Shown: positions 1 through 7,377 of the stretch, one piece after another
Position numbering within the stretch: position 1 is the stretch's first letter
Layout of the letters: every line of letters begins with the position of its first letter
Source: Candidatus Cryptobacteroides faecihippi
GTDB taxonomy: Bacteria > Bacteroidota > Bacteroidia > Bacteroidales > UBA932
NCBI GenBank assembly: GCA_018066065.1
Contig: JAGHSC010000063.1
Location: 1 to 14,925 of the forward strand
Length of the DNA stretch: 14,925 nucleotides
Direction of reading: 5' to 3'
Program-made: the position numbers and the translations under genes
Notes under the pieces: generated by a model
What the model saw: the letters and a program-made list of their open reading frames with translations, nothing else
Told to the model about the DNA's origin: nothing
The model's database searches: none

Positions 1-1
1 T

Positions 2-43
2 CTCAAGGCAGACGATTTCATCGCAATCGCTCAGAGCTACTAG
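2..43 (+). CDS. C-terminal tail of an upstream gene (partial)
   Basis: An open frame runs in from the left edge and ends at TAG (41-43), giving the last 13 residues LKADDFIAIAQSY. The codon choice resembles the genes downstream, and a strong hairpin begins 19 bases after the stop, as expected at the end of a transcription unit. The fragment is too short to identify a family. It could be a chance open frame, but the stop-then-hairpin arrangement favours a real gene end. Confidence 0.45.
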   Translation, partial: LKADDFIAIAQSY

Positions 44-61
44 TCCAAGCGACATACACAC

Positions 62-105
62 AGTGAAAGCCTCTCCGCAGGAAAGCCTGCAGGGAGGCTT
101 TCACT
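62..105. terminator. Long hairpin, probable terminator
   Basis: Twelve perfect outer base pairs join 62-73 to 94-105 (AGTGAAAGCCTC with GAGGCTTTCACT). An inner stem GCAGG (77-81) with CCTGC (86-90) closes an AAAG loop. Only a weak T run follows on the plus strand, so it may act as a terminator or as a 3' end stabilising structure. It separates the upstream gene from the phosphoesterase gene. Confidence 0.6.
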
Positions 106-136
106 TGTAATGGCTGATCGTGCAAAAGAAGTCACA

Positions 137-172
137 TTTGTAGATTATTATGGATAATTCAACACAGATTTG
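137..172 (+). promoter_or_regulatory. Possible Bacteroidota promoter for the phosphoesterase gene
   Basis: TTTG at 137-140 and CAGATTTG at 165-172 resemble the -33 and -7 elements, the latter with one mismatch to TAnnTTTG. The 24-base spacer is longer than the usual 19-21. The site lies 30 bases before the ATG, in an AT-rich stretch. The call is weak. Confidence 0.25.
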
Positions 173-201
173 CTAACTTGCGTTTAAGAAATAGCAAACG
201 A

Positions 202-2631
202 ATGAAAACTATCCTTTTGATTCTAGCGGCATTCAGGGTCGCATTCATCGGGGACCCACAGGTCGACAGCATGGACGAGGTACGCTACGCCCAGCAGGCC
301 ATCAGGGAAGTACGCGACAGAGGTGACATCGACCTGGTCATCGTCATGGGAGATCTGGTCAACGACAAGCCACAGCTCCAGGAAATCATGAAGTCAAGCC
401 TGGACTCGCTCCCATGCCCATGGGTCTGCGCGCCGGGCAACCATGACAGGGACGTCTACCACGAAAAGGGCAGGAAAAGGAACATGGTCTCCTTCCGCAG
501 GCACATGGGATACGTCGACACCACGTTCATATTCAAGGGAGTAAGATTCATCACCATGGACGATGTCCGCGAGGGAGAGCACGGCTACGAAGGTGGTTTC
601 AGGGAAGACCAGAAGCACTGGCTGGATTCTGTCATGAAGGCGACACCCAAAAGGATGCGGACAGTGATCTCATGCCACATCCCTCTCTCGGAGTTCAGCG
701 CGAAAGATTCACTCGCGACGATCTTCAAGGGCCACAGGAGAGTCGTTGCCTTCTGCGGGCACACCCACACCGTAAAGAGAAGCACATTGGAGCTGTCCGA
801 GGACGTCAGCTTTGAGGAAGTGATCGGAGGTACCCTCTGCGGATCGTGGTGGAGAGGAGTCAAGGGCGAGGATGGTCTCCCCTATGCACTCATGAACTGC
901 GGTTCGCCGCGAGGCTTCTTCATCACCGACTTCAAGAACTCCAGGAAAGGATGGTACAGGCTGGACTACAAGTGCACAGGAAGGCCCGAATATGAGAAGA
1001 TGAGCGCCCGCATCAAGGACAGCCTCCTGATAGTCAACGTCTTCGGAGGTTCCCTGGACGGAAGCGTCACCCTCAGATGCGGTGGCAGTGAATATTCACT
1101 CACGCGTCGCGCGATGCCAGCTCTTGAAGCCTTGGACCTGGACAGATGGAACAAGGAGAAGGGACGCCAGTACTTCAAGGAACACAGGTCTGAGATGATT
1201 CCGATCCTGAGGATGAACTCCCCGCACGTCTGGGCCTTCGACTACAGGGAAGCCGGACTCGAGGCGCTTGACGTGCTTGAGGGAAGCATCAGCTACAAGG
1301 ATGCAGCGATGTCCTTCACTGCCACCGTCGCACCGGGAGACGGGATAGACCGCTACGACGAGATCGACAGGCTCTGCCCGCCTCGTCCTGAGACTTCTGC
1401 GCGATTCAAGGAAGGAAGCTACCCTCCAGCAGCGCGCCCTTACAGGGAAGCCGCCCTGGCAGCATTCCACTACATGATGAACATTCCCGACATGACGAAC
1501 CTGCTGGAAACCGGAAAGCCTTACCGACTCTACCAGCACAATGCCTACGTCTCCAAGACTCACGCAGCCCACATCGAGGGAATGCTTGCACTCTCGAAGG
1601 CAGACCCTTCACAGAAGGCCGAGGCCATGAAGTTCGCCAAGGCTTCCGCCGAGTACCTTCTCAGCGAACTCGAGCCTGCAGACGCGCCACTTGCCTACTG
1701 GCCGCCTACCTATGGAAGGCAGCCACTTGAGTATATTCCAGAGACTGACGGACCTTACCTCAAGACCGCGATGGTAGGAAACGACCCTGAAGGGGCAGAC
1801 AAGTACCGCGGAGAAGTCATGCTCCTCTACCCTGCCGATGTCGCGATCGCATTCGTGGACTACTTCAATGAGACCGGAGACAAGCGTTTCCTTGATGCTG
1901 CAATCGGGATCGGAGAGACATTCCTCAGGACCAGGAGACCAGACGGAAGCTGGCCACTGAAGATGATCCTGGCCACAGGCGAACCTGTCGGAGAGAACAC
2001 ACTTGTCCCGATCAGGGCGACCTGCATGTTCAGGGCACTGGCAGGAGCTACGGGAGACGTCCGGTGGAGGACAGCCGAGGACGAAGGGTTCGCATGGCTG
2101 GAATCCCACCCTCTGAAGGACTGGAACTGGGACGGGCAGTTCGAAGACATCAAGCCGGAAGAGCCTTACAAGAATCCGACGAAAGACAACGCCGTGGAGG
2201 TCATGCTCTACATCCTCGAAAGATTCCCTGGAGACAAGGCTCGCCTCGAGACATGCAGGAAGCTCCTGGATCTCAGCGAGAAACGCTTCCTCGTCTGGGA
2301 GACTCCCGCCGACCATCCGTCATGGCCATCCCCTTCAGTGCTCGAGCAATACTCCTGCTTCACACCGATCGATGCATCATCCGCCAAGATGATCAGGGCT
2401 TTCCTGGCGATGTACGAGGCAACCGGAGAGCGCATCAACCTTGCCAAGGCATGCACTCTTGCCGACACCATCACAAGGATCCAGAAGGAATCAGGCAGGA
2501 TCGCCACATTCTGGGACGGAGTTGCAACCGGAGACGGCCTTTCGATCGAAAGGTATGACTGGCTGAACTGCATGGCAGCGGCAGCCAACGCCCTGTTCAT
2601 GGTGGACGAGGCGACCGGACAGTCAAAATAA
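202..2631 (+). CDS. Calcineurin-like metallophosphoesterase fused to a helical, probably alpha/alpha toroid domain
   Basis: This 809-residue protein has two parts. Residues 12 to about 260 carry the full calcineurin-like metal set: D18-P-Q20 (Gln replacing the usual His, as in some family branches), G50-D51, GNHD 79-82, H159 and GHTH 186-189. Residues of about 260-390 look like the beta-rich C-terminal domain seen in secreted Bacteroidota phosphoesterases. From about 395 to the end the protein is helical, rich in Trp, Tyr and Pro-Gly turns, with repeated helix-hairpin spacing like that of alpha/alpha toroid carbohydrate enzymes; no specific glycosidase or lyase family is recognised. The likely activity is hydrolysis of a phosphate ester linked to glycan or envelope turnover, which is inference. 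ATG at 202 is preferred to an in-frame TTG at 178 because it begins with Lys and a short hydrophobic run. That run joins directly to the first catalytic strand, so secretion is uncertain. Confidence 0.8.
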   Translation: MKTILLILAAFRVAFIGDPQVDSMDEVRYAQQAIREVRDRGDIDLVIVMGDLVNDKPQLQEIMKSSLDSLPCPWVCAPGNHDRDVYHEKGRKRNMVSFRRHMGYVDTTFIFKGVRFITMDDVREGEHGYEGGFREDQKHWLDSVMKATPKRMRTVISCHIPLSEFSAKDSLATIFKGHRRVVAFCGHTHTVKRSTLELSEDVSFEEVIGGTLCGSWWRGVKGEDGLPYALMNCGSPRGFFITDFKNSRKGWYRLDYKCTGRPEYEKMSARIKDSLLIVNVFGGSLDGSVTLRCGGSEYSLTRRAMPALEALDLDRWNKEKGRQYFKEHRSEMIPILRMNSPHVWAFDYREAGLEALDVLEGSISYKDAAMSFTATVAPGDGIDRYDEIDRLCPPRPETSARFKEGSYPPAARPYREAALAAFHYMMNIPDMTNLLETGKPYRLYQHNAYVSKTHAAHIEGMLALSKADPSQKAEAMKFAKASAEYLLSELEPADAPLAYWPPTYGRQPLEYIPETDGPYLKTAMVGNDPEGADKYRGEVMLLYPADVAIAFVDYFNETGDKRFLDAAIGIGETFLRTRRPDGSWPLKMILATGEPVGENTLVPIRATCMFRALAGATGDVRWRTAEDEGFAWLESHPLKDWNWDGQFEDIKPEEPYKNPTKDNAVEVMLYILERFPGDKARLETCRKLLDLSEKRFLVWETPADHPSWPSPSVLEQYSCFTPIDASSAKMIRAFLAMYEATGERINLAKACTLADTITRIQKESGRIATFWDGVATGDGLSIERYDWLNCMAAAANALFMVDEATGQSK

Positions 2632-2645
2632 TGAAACATTATTCG

Positions 2646-2672
2646 TAACTTTGTTTCAAATCTGAAACAAAG
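2646..2672 (+). promoter_or_regulatory. polA promoter -7 box overlapped by a perfect dyad
   Basis: TAACTTTG (2646-2653) matches the Bacteroidota -7 consensus exactly. A perfect 10-bp inverted repeat overlaps it: CTTTGTTTCA (2649-2658) and TGAAACAAAG (2663-2672), separated by AATC. The right arm ends two bases before the polA ATG. No clear TTTG lies 19-21 bases upstream. The dyad could be an operator, or a hairpin hiding the polA ribosome-binding region. Confidence 0.5.
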
Positions 2673-2674
2673 AA

Positions 2675-5323
2675 ATGCGAGACAGAATATTCTTCATCGA
2701 CGGTCACGCCCTGATCTTCAAGATGTACTACGCCTTCTTCAGAAGGCCGATGATCAACTCGAAGGGAGCTGACATGTCCATCCTCTATGGCTTCACGAAA
2801 TACATCCTGGAGCTGATCGCAAGGGAGAAGCCGGAGTACCTGGCAGTGGCATTCGACCCGCCGGGAGGCACGTTCAGGAACAAGATGTTCCCGGAGTACA
2901 AGGCCAACCGTGCCGAGACCCCGCAGCTTGTCATCGATGCGCTGGAGCCCCTGATGGAGCTTTGCAAGGCGCTGAACATCACCACATTGATGGAACTCGG
3001 ATTCGAGGCCGACGACGTCATCGGCTCGATGGCGAAGCGTTGCGCCGCAGAAGGCCTGGATGTCTACATGGTCACTCCCGACAAGGATTACGGCCAGCTC
3101 ATAGAGGAGCACATCTGGCAGTACAAGCCGGGCAAGTCCGGAGGGGACGATGAGATCATCGGAGTCCCGGAGGTCTGCGCGAGATACGGCATACAGTCCC
3201 CTCTCCAGGTGATCGACATGCTCACCATCTGCGGAGACACAGCCGACAATGTACCCGGAGTCAAGGGAGTCGGTGAGGTCGGAGCCGGGAAGCTCATCGG
3301 CAAGTACGGATCGGTTCAGAGCATCTACGAGCATCTGGACGAACTGTCGCCCAAGCAGAGGCAGATGTTCGAGGACGCCCGCGGCCATCTCGGCCTGAGC
3401 CAGGAGCTCGTGACGATCAAGACCGACATGGAGATCGGCATTGCCACTGAGGAGATGAAGGTCGACACTGCCTACGGGCCAGAGCTCGCAGACCTTTTCG
3501 AGAAATATGAATTCACCTCGCTGCGGAAGTTCATCGGGAATGCCGTCAAGGTCGAGGAGAAGAAGGAAGAACCTGTACTCGAGATCAAGCACAGCACACC
3601 ATCCGCCTTCTGCAAGGCTGCGGCCAGGGAAGGAATATGCTCAGTGATCGTCGAAGGCTTTGGAAGCGGAGTCTTCTCCACAGCCACGAGGGTCATCGCA
3701 GGATGCAGGACGAAGACCGGCTTCACGGTCGCGGAAGGCAAGGTGGAGGACTTCAGGAGCATCCTCTCCAGCGAGGAGACCTGCAAGTGCGGAGAGGACC
3801 TCAAGAAGATGATGAACACCCTCTCGGCTTCAGGCTGCGAGCTGAAAGGCAAGCTGAAGGACATCTCCCTGATGCACTACATACTCGACCCGGAGAAGAG
3901 CCACAAAGCCGACATCCTCGCCTCAAGCTATCTGGGAATATCCCTGGCGCCGGCCGCAGAGGCTGCTTCGCAGTCGACAGGGTCACTGTTCGACGACATC
4001 CCTGAAGAGACGCACACGGACAGGAGCAAGGAGGCGGCAGTTCTCCTCATGCTCGCGGAAAGGCTCGACTCGGAGCTCGCCGGAGCAGGACTCGAAAGCA
4101 TGTACTCAACAATGGAGGAACCGCTGCTCAAGGTTCTCTCCAGGATGGAGAGGAATGGAGTCAGGATGGACCTGGAATCACTCAAGGAGTACACCGCCCA
4201 CCTCAGGGAGGAGATGCTGGAGCGTGAGGCCAAGGTCAGGGAGCTGGCCGGAGAGCCGTCCCTCAACGTGTCCTCACCAAAGCAGATCGGAGAGATCCTC
4301 TTCGGCAGGCTGCAGCTGGTCGAGAAGCCGAAGAAAAACGCGAATGGCACATATTCAACGGATGAATCGGTGCTGCAGGACATTGCGCACAAGCATCCTA
4401 TCGTGGATGAGATCCTTGAGTTCAGAGCTGTCAAGAAACTGCTCTCGACCTACATCGAGCCATTCCCAAGCTACGTGGAACCTTCTGACGGAAAGATACA
4501 TACCACCTTCAACCAGGCCTTGACCGCAACCGGAAGGCTGAGCTCGTCGAACCCGAACCTGCAGAACATTCCGATCAGGAGCGACAGGGGCAGGGAGATC
4601 AGGAAGGCATTCGTTCCCGGCACATCCGAAGGACTGATCCTGTCGGCCGACTATTCGCAGATAGAACTCAGGATCATGGCTCACCTGAGCTGTGACCAGC
4701 ATCTCATCAGCGCATTCAAGAATGGCGTCGATGTCCACAAGGCGACCGCCGCCAAGATCTTCGGGATTCCGGTCGAGGAGGTCACCTCGGACCAGAGAAG
4801 GATCGCCAAGACAGCCAATTTCGGAATCATGTACGGAATCTCCGCTTTCGGACTCGCCCAGAGACTGAAGATCGGAAGGAAGGAGGCACAGGGCATCATC
4901 GATGACTACTTCGCAGGCTTCCCTTCCATCAGGTCGTTCATCGAGGACACCAAGGCCGCCGCAAGGGAGACCGGCTACGTGGAGACCATCTTCGGAAGGA
5001 GGCGCTACATCCCTGAGATCAATGCCAAGAACGGCACGATCAGGGCCCTCGCCGAGAGGAATGCCGTCAACGCGCCGATCCAGGGTACGTCCGCCGACAT
5101 CATCAAGCTGGCAATGATCGCCGTCGACAGAAGGATGGCGCAGGCTGGGCTCAGAAGCAGGATGGTGCTCCAGATCCACGACGAACTTGTGTTCGACACG
5201 TTCCCGGATGAAGTCGAGACGCTGAAGTCGATCGTTGTGGAAGAGATGGAGAATGTAACCAAGCTTTCAGTACCTTTAACAGTAGAATGCAATTATGGAA
5301 AGAACTGGCTTGAAGCCCATTGA
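2675..5323 (+). CDS. polA: DNA polymerase I
   Basis: This 882-residue family A polymerase fills gaps and removes RNA primers during replication and repair. Residues 1 to about 290 form the 5'-3' flap nuclease, with the FFIDGHA start, an AFDPPG strand, the EADDVIG acidic motif, DKDYGQL and the helix-hairpin-helix GVKGVGEVG. Residues of about 300-480 occupy the 3'-5' exonuclease position but lack its catalytic acids: VIVE (324-327) replaces the D-x-E motif and CGEDLKKM (372-379) lacks the second Asp. The polymerase domain is intact: motif A DYSQIELR from D659, motif B with K712, F716 and Y720, and motif C HDE at 835-837. The start is ATG with no Shine-Dalgarno sequence. The sigma factor gene begins inside the last 29 bases, which suggests co-transcription. 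Confidence 0.97.
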   Translation: MRDRIFFIDGHALIFKMYYAFFRRPMINSKGADMSILYGFTKYILELIAREKPEYLAVAFDPPGGTFRNKMFPEYKANRAETPQLVIDALEPLMELCKALNITTLMELGFEADDVIGSMAKRCAAEGLDVYMVTPDKDYGQLIEEHIWQYKPGKSGGDDEIIGVPEVCARYGIQSPLQVIDMLTICGDTADNVPGVKGVGEVGAGKLIGKYGSVQSIYEHLDELSPKQRQMFEDARGHLGLSQELVTIKTDMEIGIATEEMKVDTAYGPELADLFEKYEFTSLRKFIGNAVKVEEKKEEPVLEIKHSTPSAFCKAAAREGICSVIVEGFGSGVFSTATRVIAGCRTKTGFTVAEGKVEDFRSILSSEETCKCGEDLKKMMNTLSASGCELKGKLKDISLMHYILDPEKSHKADILASSYLGISLAPAAEAASQSTGSLFDDIPEETHTDRSKEAAVLLMLAERLDSELAGAGLESMYSTMEEPLLKVLSRMERNGVRMDLESLKEYTAHLREEMLEREAKVRELAGEPSLNVSSPKQIGEILFGRLQLVEKPKKNANGTYSTDESVLQDIAHKHPIVDEILEFRAVKKLLSTYIEPFPSYVEPSDGKIHTTFNQALTATGRLSSSNPNLQNIPIRSDRGREIRKAFVPGTSEGLILSADYSQIELRIMAHLSCDQHLISAFKNGVDVHKATAAKIFGIPVEEVTSDQRRIAKTANFGIMYGISAFGLAQRLKIGRKEAQGIIDDYFAGFPSIRSFIEDTKAAARETGYVETIFGRRRYIPEINAKNGTIRALAERNAVNAPIQGTSADIIKLAMIAVDRRMAQAGLRSRMVLQIHDELVFDTFPDEVETLKSIVVEEMENVTKLSVPLTVECNYGKNWLEAH

Positions 5324-5894
5324 TGAGCTGACCGTACTCGCCAAGAATGGCAACGGACTTGCGTTCACCGCTCTCTGGGACCGTCACATCGACCAGCTCA
5401 GAGCCTACCTGAAAAGCAAGTTCGGAAGCTTGGACGACTACGACACCGAAGACATCTGCTCAAGAAGCTTCGAGAAAGCTTTCAGGCAGATCCAGAACTA
5501 CGACCACAGCAAGAGCCGGTTCCTGACATGGCTGTGCACGATAGCGAAGAACACAGCGCTGGACTACCTGGAGCACGACAAAAGGGTAAGCAATGTGATC
5601 GTGCACATCGATGATGCCTCCCAGATCCAGAGCCTCGAAGGCATCCAGGACCAGGGAGACGACGCCCTTCAGACCCTCATACACATCGAATCCGAGGAGG
5701 AGCGGACAAAGTACATCGACAGGCTCCCGGCGCTCTACAGGGAAGTGGCGAGAAAGAGGATCATCGAAGGGATGAAGTACAATGAGATCGCAGAGGCCTT
5801 GGACCTGGAGTTCAACACGGTCAAGACCAGGATCCGCAGGGCCAAGCAGATGATTGACGCGATGCAGAAAGAAGAAGAAAACGAAACAGCATGA
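5295..5894 (+). CDS. ECF-type RNA polymerase sigma factor
   Basis: This 199-residue protein has the two sigma-70 regions of an extracytoplasmic-function sigma factor. Region 2 (about 20-95) includes the YDTEDICSRSFEKAF helix and the FLTWLCTIAKNTALDYLE promoter-melting segment. Region 4 (about 138-188) has a helix-turn-helix of the form LPALYREV...YNEIAEAL...VKTRIRRAK. A 40-residue acidic linker joins them. It would direct RNA polymerase to a set of promoters. The ATG lies inside polA and the stop overlaps rsmG in ATGA, so expression appears coupled to both neighbours. No anti-sigma factor or TonB receptor lies beside it, so it is not the usual PUL or FecI-type pair. Its target genes cannot be told from this window. 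Confidence 0.9.
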   Translation: MERTGLKPIDELTVLAKNGNGLAFTALWDRHIDQLRAYLKSKFGSLDDYDTEDICSRSFEKAFRQIQNYDHSKSRFLTWLCTIAKNTALDYLEHDKRVSNVIVHIDDASQIQSLEGIQDQGDDALQTLIHIESEEERTKYIDRLPALYREVARKRIIEGMKYNEIAEALDLEFNTVKTRIRRAKQMIDAMQKEEENETA

Positions 5895-6565
5895 AATTCA
5901 ACGATTTCCAAAGAATAGTCACAACGGCGTTTCCAGAAGTGACACAAAGGCAGCTGGACCGGTTCGCACTGATGGAGCAAGGCTACAACGACTGGAACGC
6001 AAAGATCAACGTCATCTCCAGGAAGGACATGGACGGTCTGTACGACCACCACGTCCTGCACTCGCTTGCGATTGCCCGGTATCTCGGGACGCAGAAGCCG
6101 TTCGAGTATGCGGAGATGACCCTGGAGAACAATGGACTCAGGGTGCTTGACCTTGGTACGGGAGGAGGATTCCCGGGAATTCCTCTTGCAGTGCTTTTCC
6201 CGGAAGTGAAGTTCACTCTCTGCGACTCGATCAAGAAGAAGACGGTCGTGGCTCAGGGCATCGCAGACCTCCTGGGTCTGGAGAACGTGGAGGTCGTCAA
6301 TGCCAGGGCGGAATCCCTCGGTGTCAGGTTCGACTACGTCGTCTCCAGGGCAGTTGCCTCACTTACAGACTTTTATCCATGGGTCAAGGGGTGCTACGAC
6401 AGAAGCATCCTCTATCTCAAGGGAGGAGACATCAACGAGGAGATCGGGATGCTCATGGCCAGGGAAAGGATGCAGAAGGTAAAGATCGGGACATGGCCTG
6501 TGGATAGCTGGCTGGAAGACGAGTATTTCGCCGGCAAGTTCGTGGTCGACATCCCGACTCATTAA
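5891..6565 (+). CDS. rsmG: 16S rRNA (guanine-N7) methyltransferase RsmG
   Basis: RsmG (also called GidB) uses S-adenosylmethionine to methylate N7 of G527 in 16S rRNA. The 224-residue protein shows the class I methyltransferase fold: the SAM-binding loop LDLGTGGGFPG (residues 86-96), the following strand ending in LCDS (110-113), and the family signature SRAVA (152-156). The length is slightly above the common 205-215. The ATG overlaps the sigma factor stop in ATGA, implying translational coupling. It ends the polA operon, with no clear terminator after it. In other bacteria, loss of RsmG gives low-level streptomycin resistance. Confidence 0.95.
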   Translation: MKFNDFQRIVTTAFPEVTQRQLDRFALMEQGYNDWNAKINVISRKDMDGLYDHHVLHSLAIARYLGTQKPFEYAEMTLENNGLRVLDLGTGGGFPGIPLAVLFPEVKFTLCDSIKKKTVVAQGIADLLGLENVEVVNARAESLGVRFDYVVSRAVASLTDFYPWVKGCYDRSILYLKGGDINEEIGMLMARERMQKVKIGTWPVDSWLEDEYFAGKFVVDIPTH

Positions 6566-6591
6566 AATCAAGCACTTTCCGCAGAAAATAT

Positions 6592-6622
6592 TTTGTATTT
6601 TAAGGCAAAAAGGTTATTTTTG
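6592..6622 (+). promoter_or_regulatory. rpmH promoter
   Basis: TTTG at 6592-6595 and TATTTTTG at 6615-6622 (a full match to TAnnTTTG) are separated by 19 bases, the textbook spacing for the Bacteroidota primary sigma factor. Transcription should start near 6628-6630, giving a leader of about 37 bases before the rpmH ATG. This is one of the two best-formed promoters in the window. Confidence 0.8.
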
Positions 6623-6628
6623 CAGTCC

Positions 6629-6647
6629 CTTGAGAAATCTTGAGAAA
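6629..6647 (+). repeat. Tandem CTTGAGAAA pair in the rpmH leader
   Basis: CTTGAGAAA occurs at 6629-6637 and again at 6639-6647, a ten-base period. It lies at the predicted start of the rpmH mRNA. It may be a binding site or a chance repeat. Confidence 0.4.
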
Positions 6648-6665
6648 ATATAAAAGAATAAAGAT

Positions 6666-6818
6666 ATGAAAAGAACATTCCAACCTTCAAGGCGCAAGCG
6701 CATCAACAAGCATGGCTTCCGTGAGAGAATGGCTACCGCCAATGGTCGTCGTGTACTTGCTTCCCGCCGCCGTCATGGCCGCAAGAAGCTGACCGTATCA
6801 TCTGAGGACAGGTGGTAA
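6666..6818 (+). CDS. rpmH: Large subunit ribosomal protein L34
   Basis: The 50-residue, very basic protein begins MKRTFQPSRRKR and contains the L34 core HGFRERMATANGRRVL followed by RRRHGRKKLT. It binds 23S rRNA in the large ribosomal subunit. The length is typical, with the short SSEDRW tail common in Bacteroidota. Nine of its 13 Arg codons are CGT or CGC, whereas neighbouring genes favour AGG, which fits high expression. Its own promoter lies upstream and a strong terminator follows 18 bases after the stop. rnpA, its partner in many other bacteria, is absent here. Confidence 0.97.
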   Translation: MKRTFQPSRRKRINKHGFRERMATANGRRVLASRRRHGRKKLTVSSEDRW

Positions 6819-6836
6819 TCGTCAAATGACACTTAC

Positions 6837-6863
6837 GGCAGGTCCAAGGACCTGCCTTTTTTT
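6837..6863 (+). terminator. Intrinsic terminator after rpmH
   Basis: GGCAGGTCC (6837-6845) pairs with GGACCTGCC (6848-6856) and is followed by seven T residues (6857-6863). The two-base gap means the inner pairs probably open into a six-base loop. It ends the rpmH transcript, but the tadA ATG lies only 13 bases after the T run, so the hairpin may also regulate tadA. Confidence 0.9.
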
Positions 6864-6876
6864 GTTTTTACACATC

Positions 6877-7314
6877 ATGGACCTTGATGAAAGATACATG
6901 CTCGAGGCGCTGAAGGAGGCGCAGATGGCTTTCGATGAGGATGAGATTCCGATCGGAGCCGTCGTCGTGTGCCGCGGGCGCGTCATCGCCAAGGGGCACA
7001 ACATGACAGAGATGCTGCATGACCCGACTGCCCACGCCGAGATGATTGCCATCACCGCCGCAACGGAGGCGATGGGTGGGAAGTACCTCAACGGCTGCAC
7101 ACTCTATGTCACTGTCGAGCCTTGCCCGATGTGTGCCGGAGCCCTGAACTGGGCGCAGGTAGGAAGGATCGACTATGGAGCGATCGACCCGAAGAGAGGA
7201 TATTCAATGTTCTCCCCCAGCCTGCTCCACCCAAAGACGGAGGTGATGGCCGGAGTCCTTGCAGATTCCTGCTCGGCCTTGATGAAGGATTTCTTTTCCA
7301 GGAAGAGAGATTGA
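6877..7314 (+). CDS. tadA: tRNA-specific adenosine deaminase
   Basis: TadA converts the wobble adenosine (A34) of tRNA-Arg(ACG) to inosine. The 145-residue protein carries the cytidine/deoxycytidylate deaminase-type zinc site: H53-A-E55, with H53 as zinc ligand and E55 as proton shuttle, and P-C83-P-M-C86. The segment AGALNWAQVGRIDYGA that follows is typical of TadA. A longer open frame begins at 6826, but it would pass through the rpmH terminator and give an unrelated N-terminus, so ATG 6877 is chosen. No clear promoter lies between the terminator and this start. A guanine deaminase-like role is possible but less likely. Confidence 0.93.
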   Translation: MDLDERYMLEALKEAQMAFDEDEIPIGAVVVCRGRVIAKGHNMTEMLHDPTAHAEMIAITAATEAMGGKYLNGCTLYVTVEPCPMCAGALNWAQVGRIDYGAIDPKRGYSMFSPSLLHPKTEVMAGVLADSCSALMKDFFSRKRD

Positions 7315-7344
7315 CCTTTTCGCGACAGCTGGGGCCTGGAATGG

Positions 7345-7367
7345 AAAAAGCCGGCTGAAAAGCCGGC
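7345..7367 (-). terminator. Intrinsic terminator of the tRNA-Gln transcript
   Basis: Read on the minus strand, GCCGGCT, a TTTC loop and AGCCGGC (7350-7367) are followed by TTTTT (7345-7349). It begins 11 bases past the tRNA 3' end. The plus-strand reading has the same stem but no T run, so it mainly serves the tRNA and shields tadA from antisense transcription. Confidence 0.85.
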
Positions 7368-7377
7368 CTCAACCAAG

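Noticed and set aside
2639..3592. Long open frame (317 codons) on the minus strand opposite polA
   Set aside because: It is antisense to a clear DNA polymerase I domain and its translation resembles no protein family; GC-rich codon bias creates such frames.
4355..5179. 274-codon minus-strand open frame inside polA
   Set aside because: It lies opposite the conserved polymerase motifs A and B and starts well before motif C. No recognisable domain, so a shadow of the real gene.
6826..6876. N-terminal extension of tadA by 17 codons
   Set aside because: It would translate the terminator hairpin and T run; TadA proteins begin close to the MDLDERYM position.
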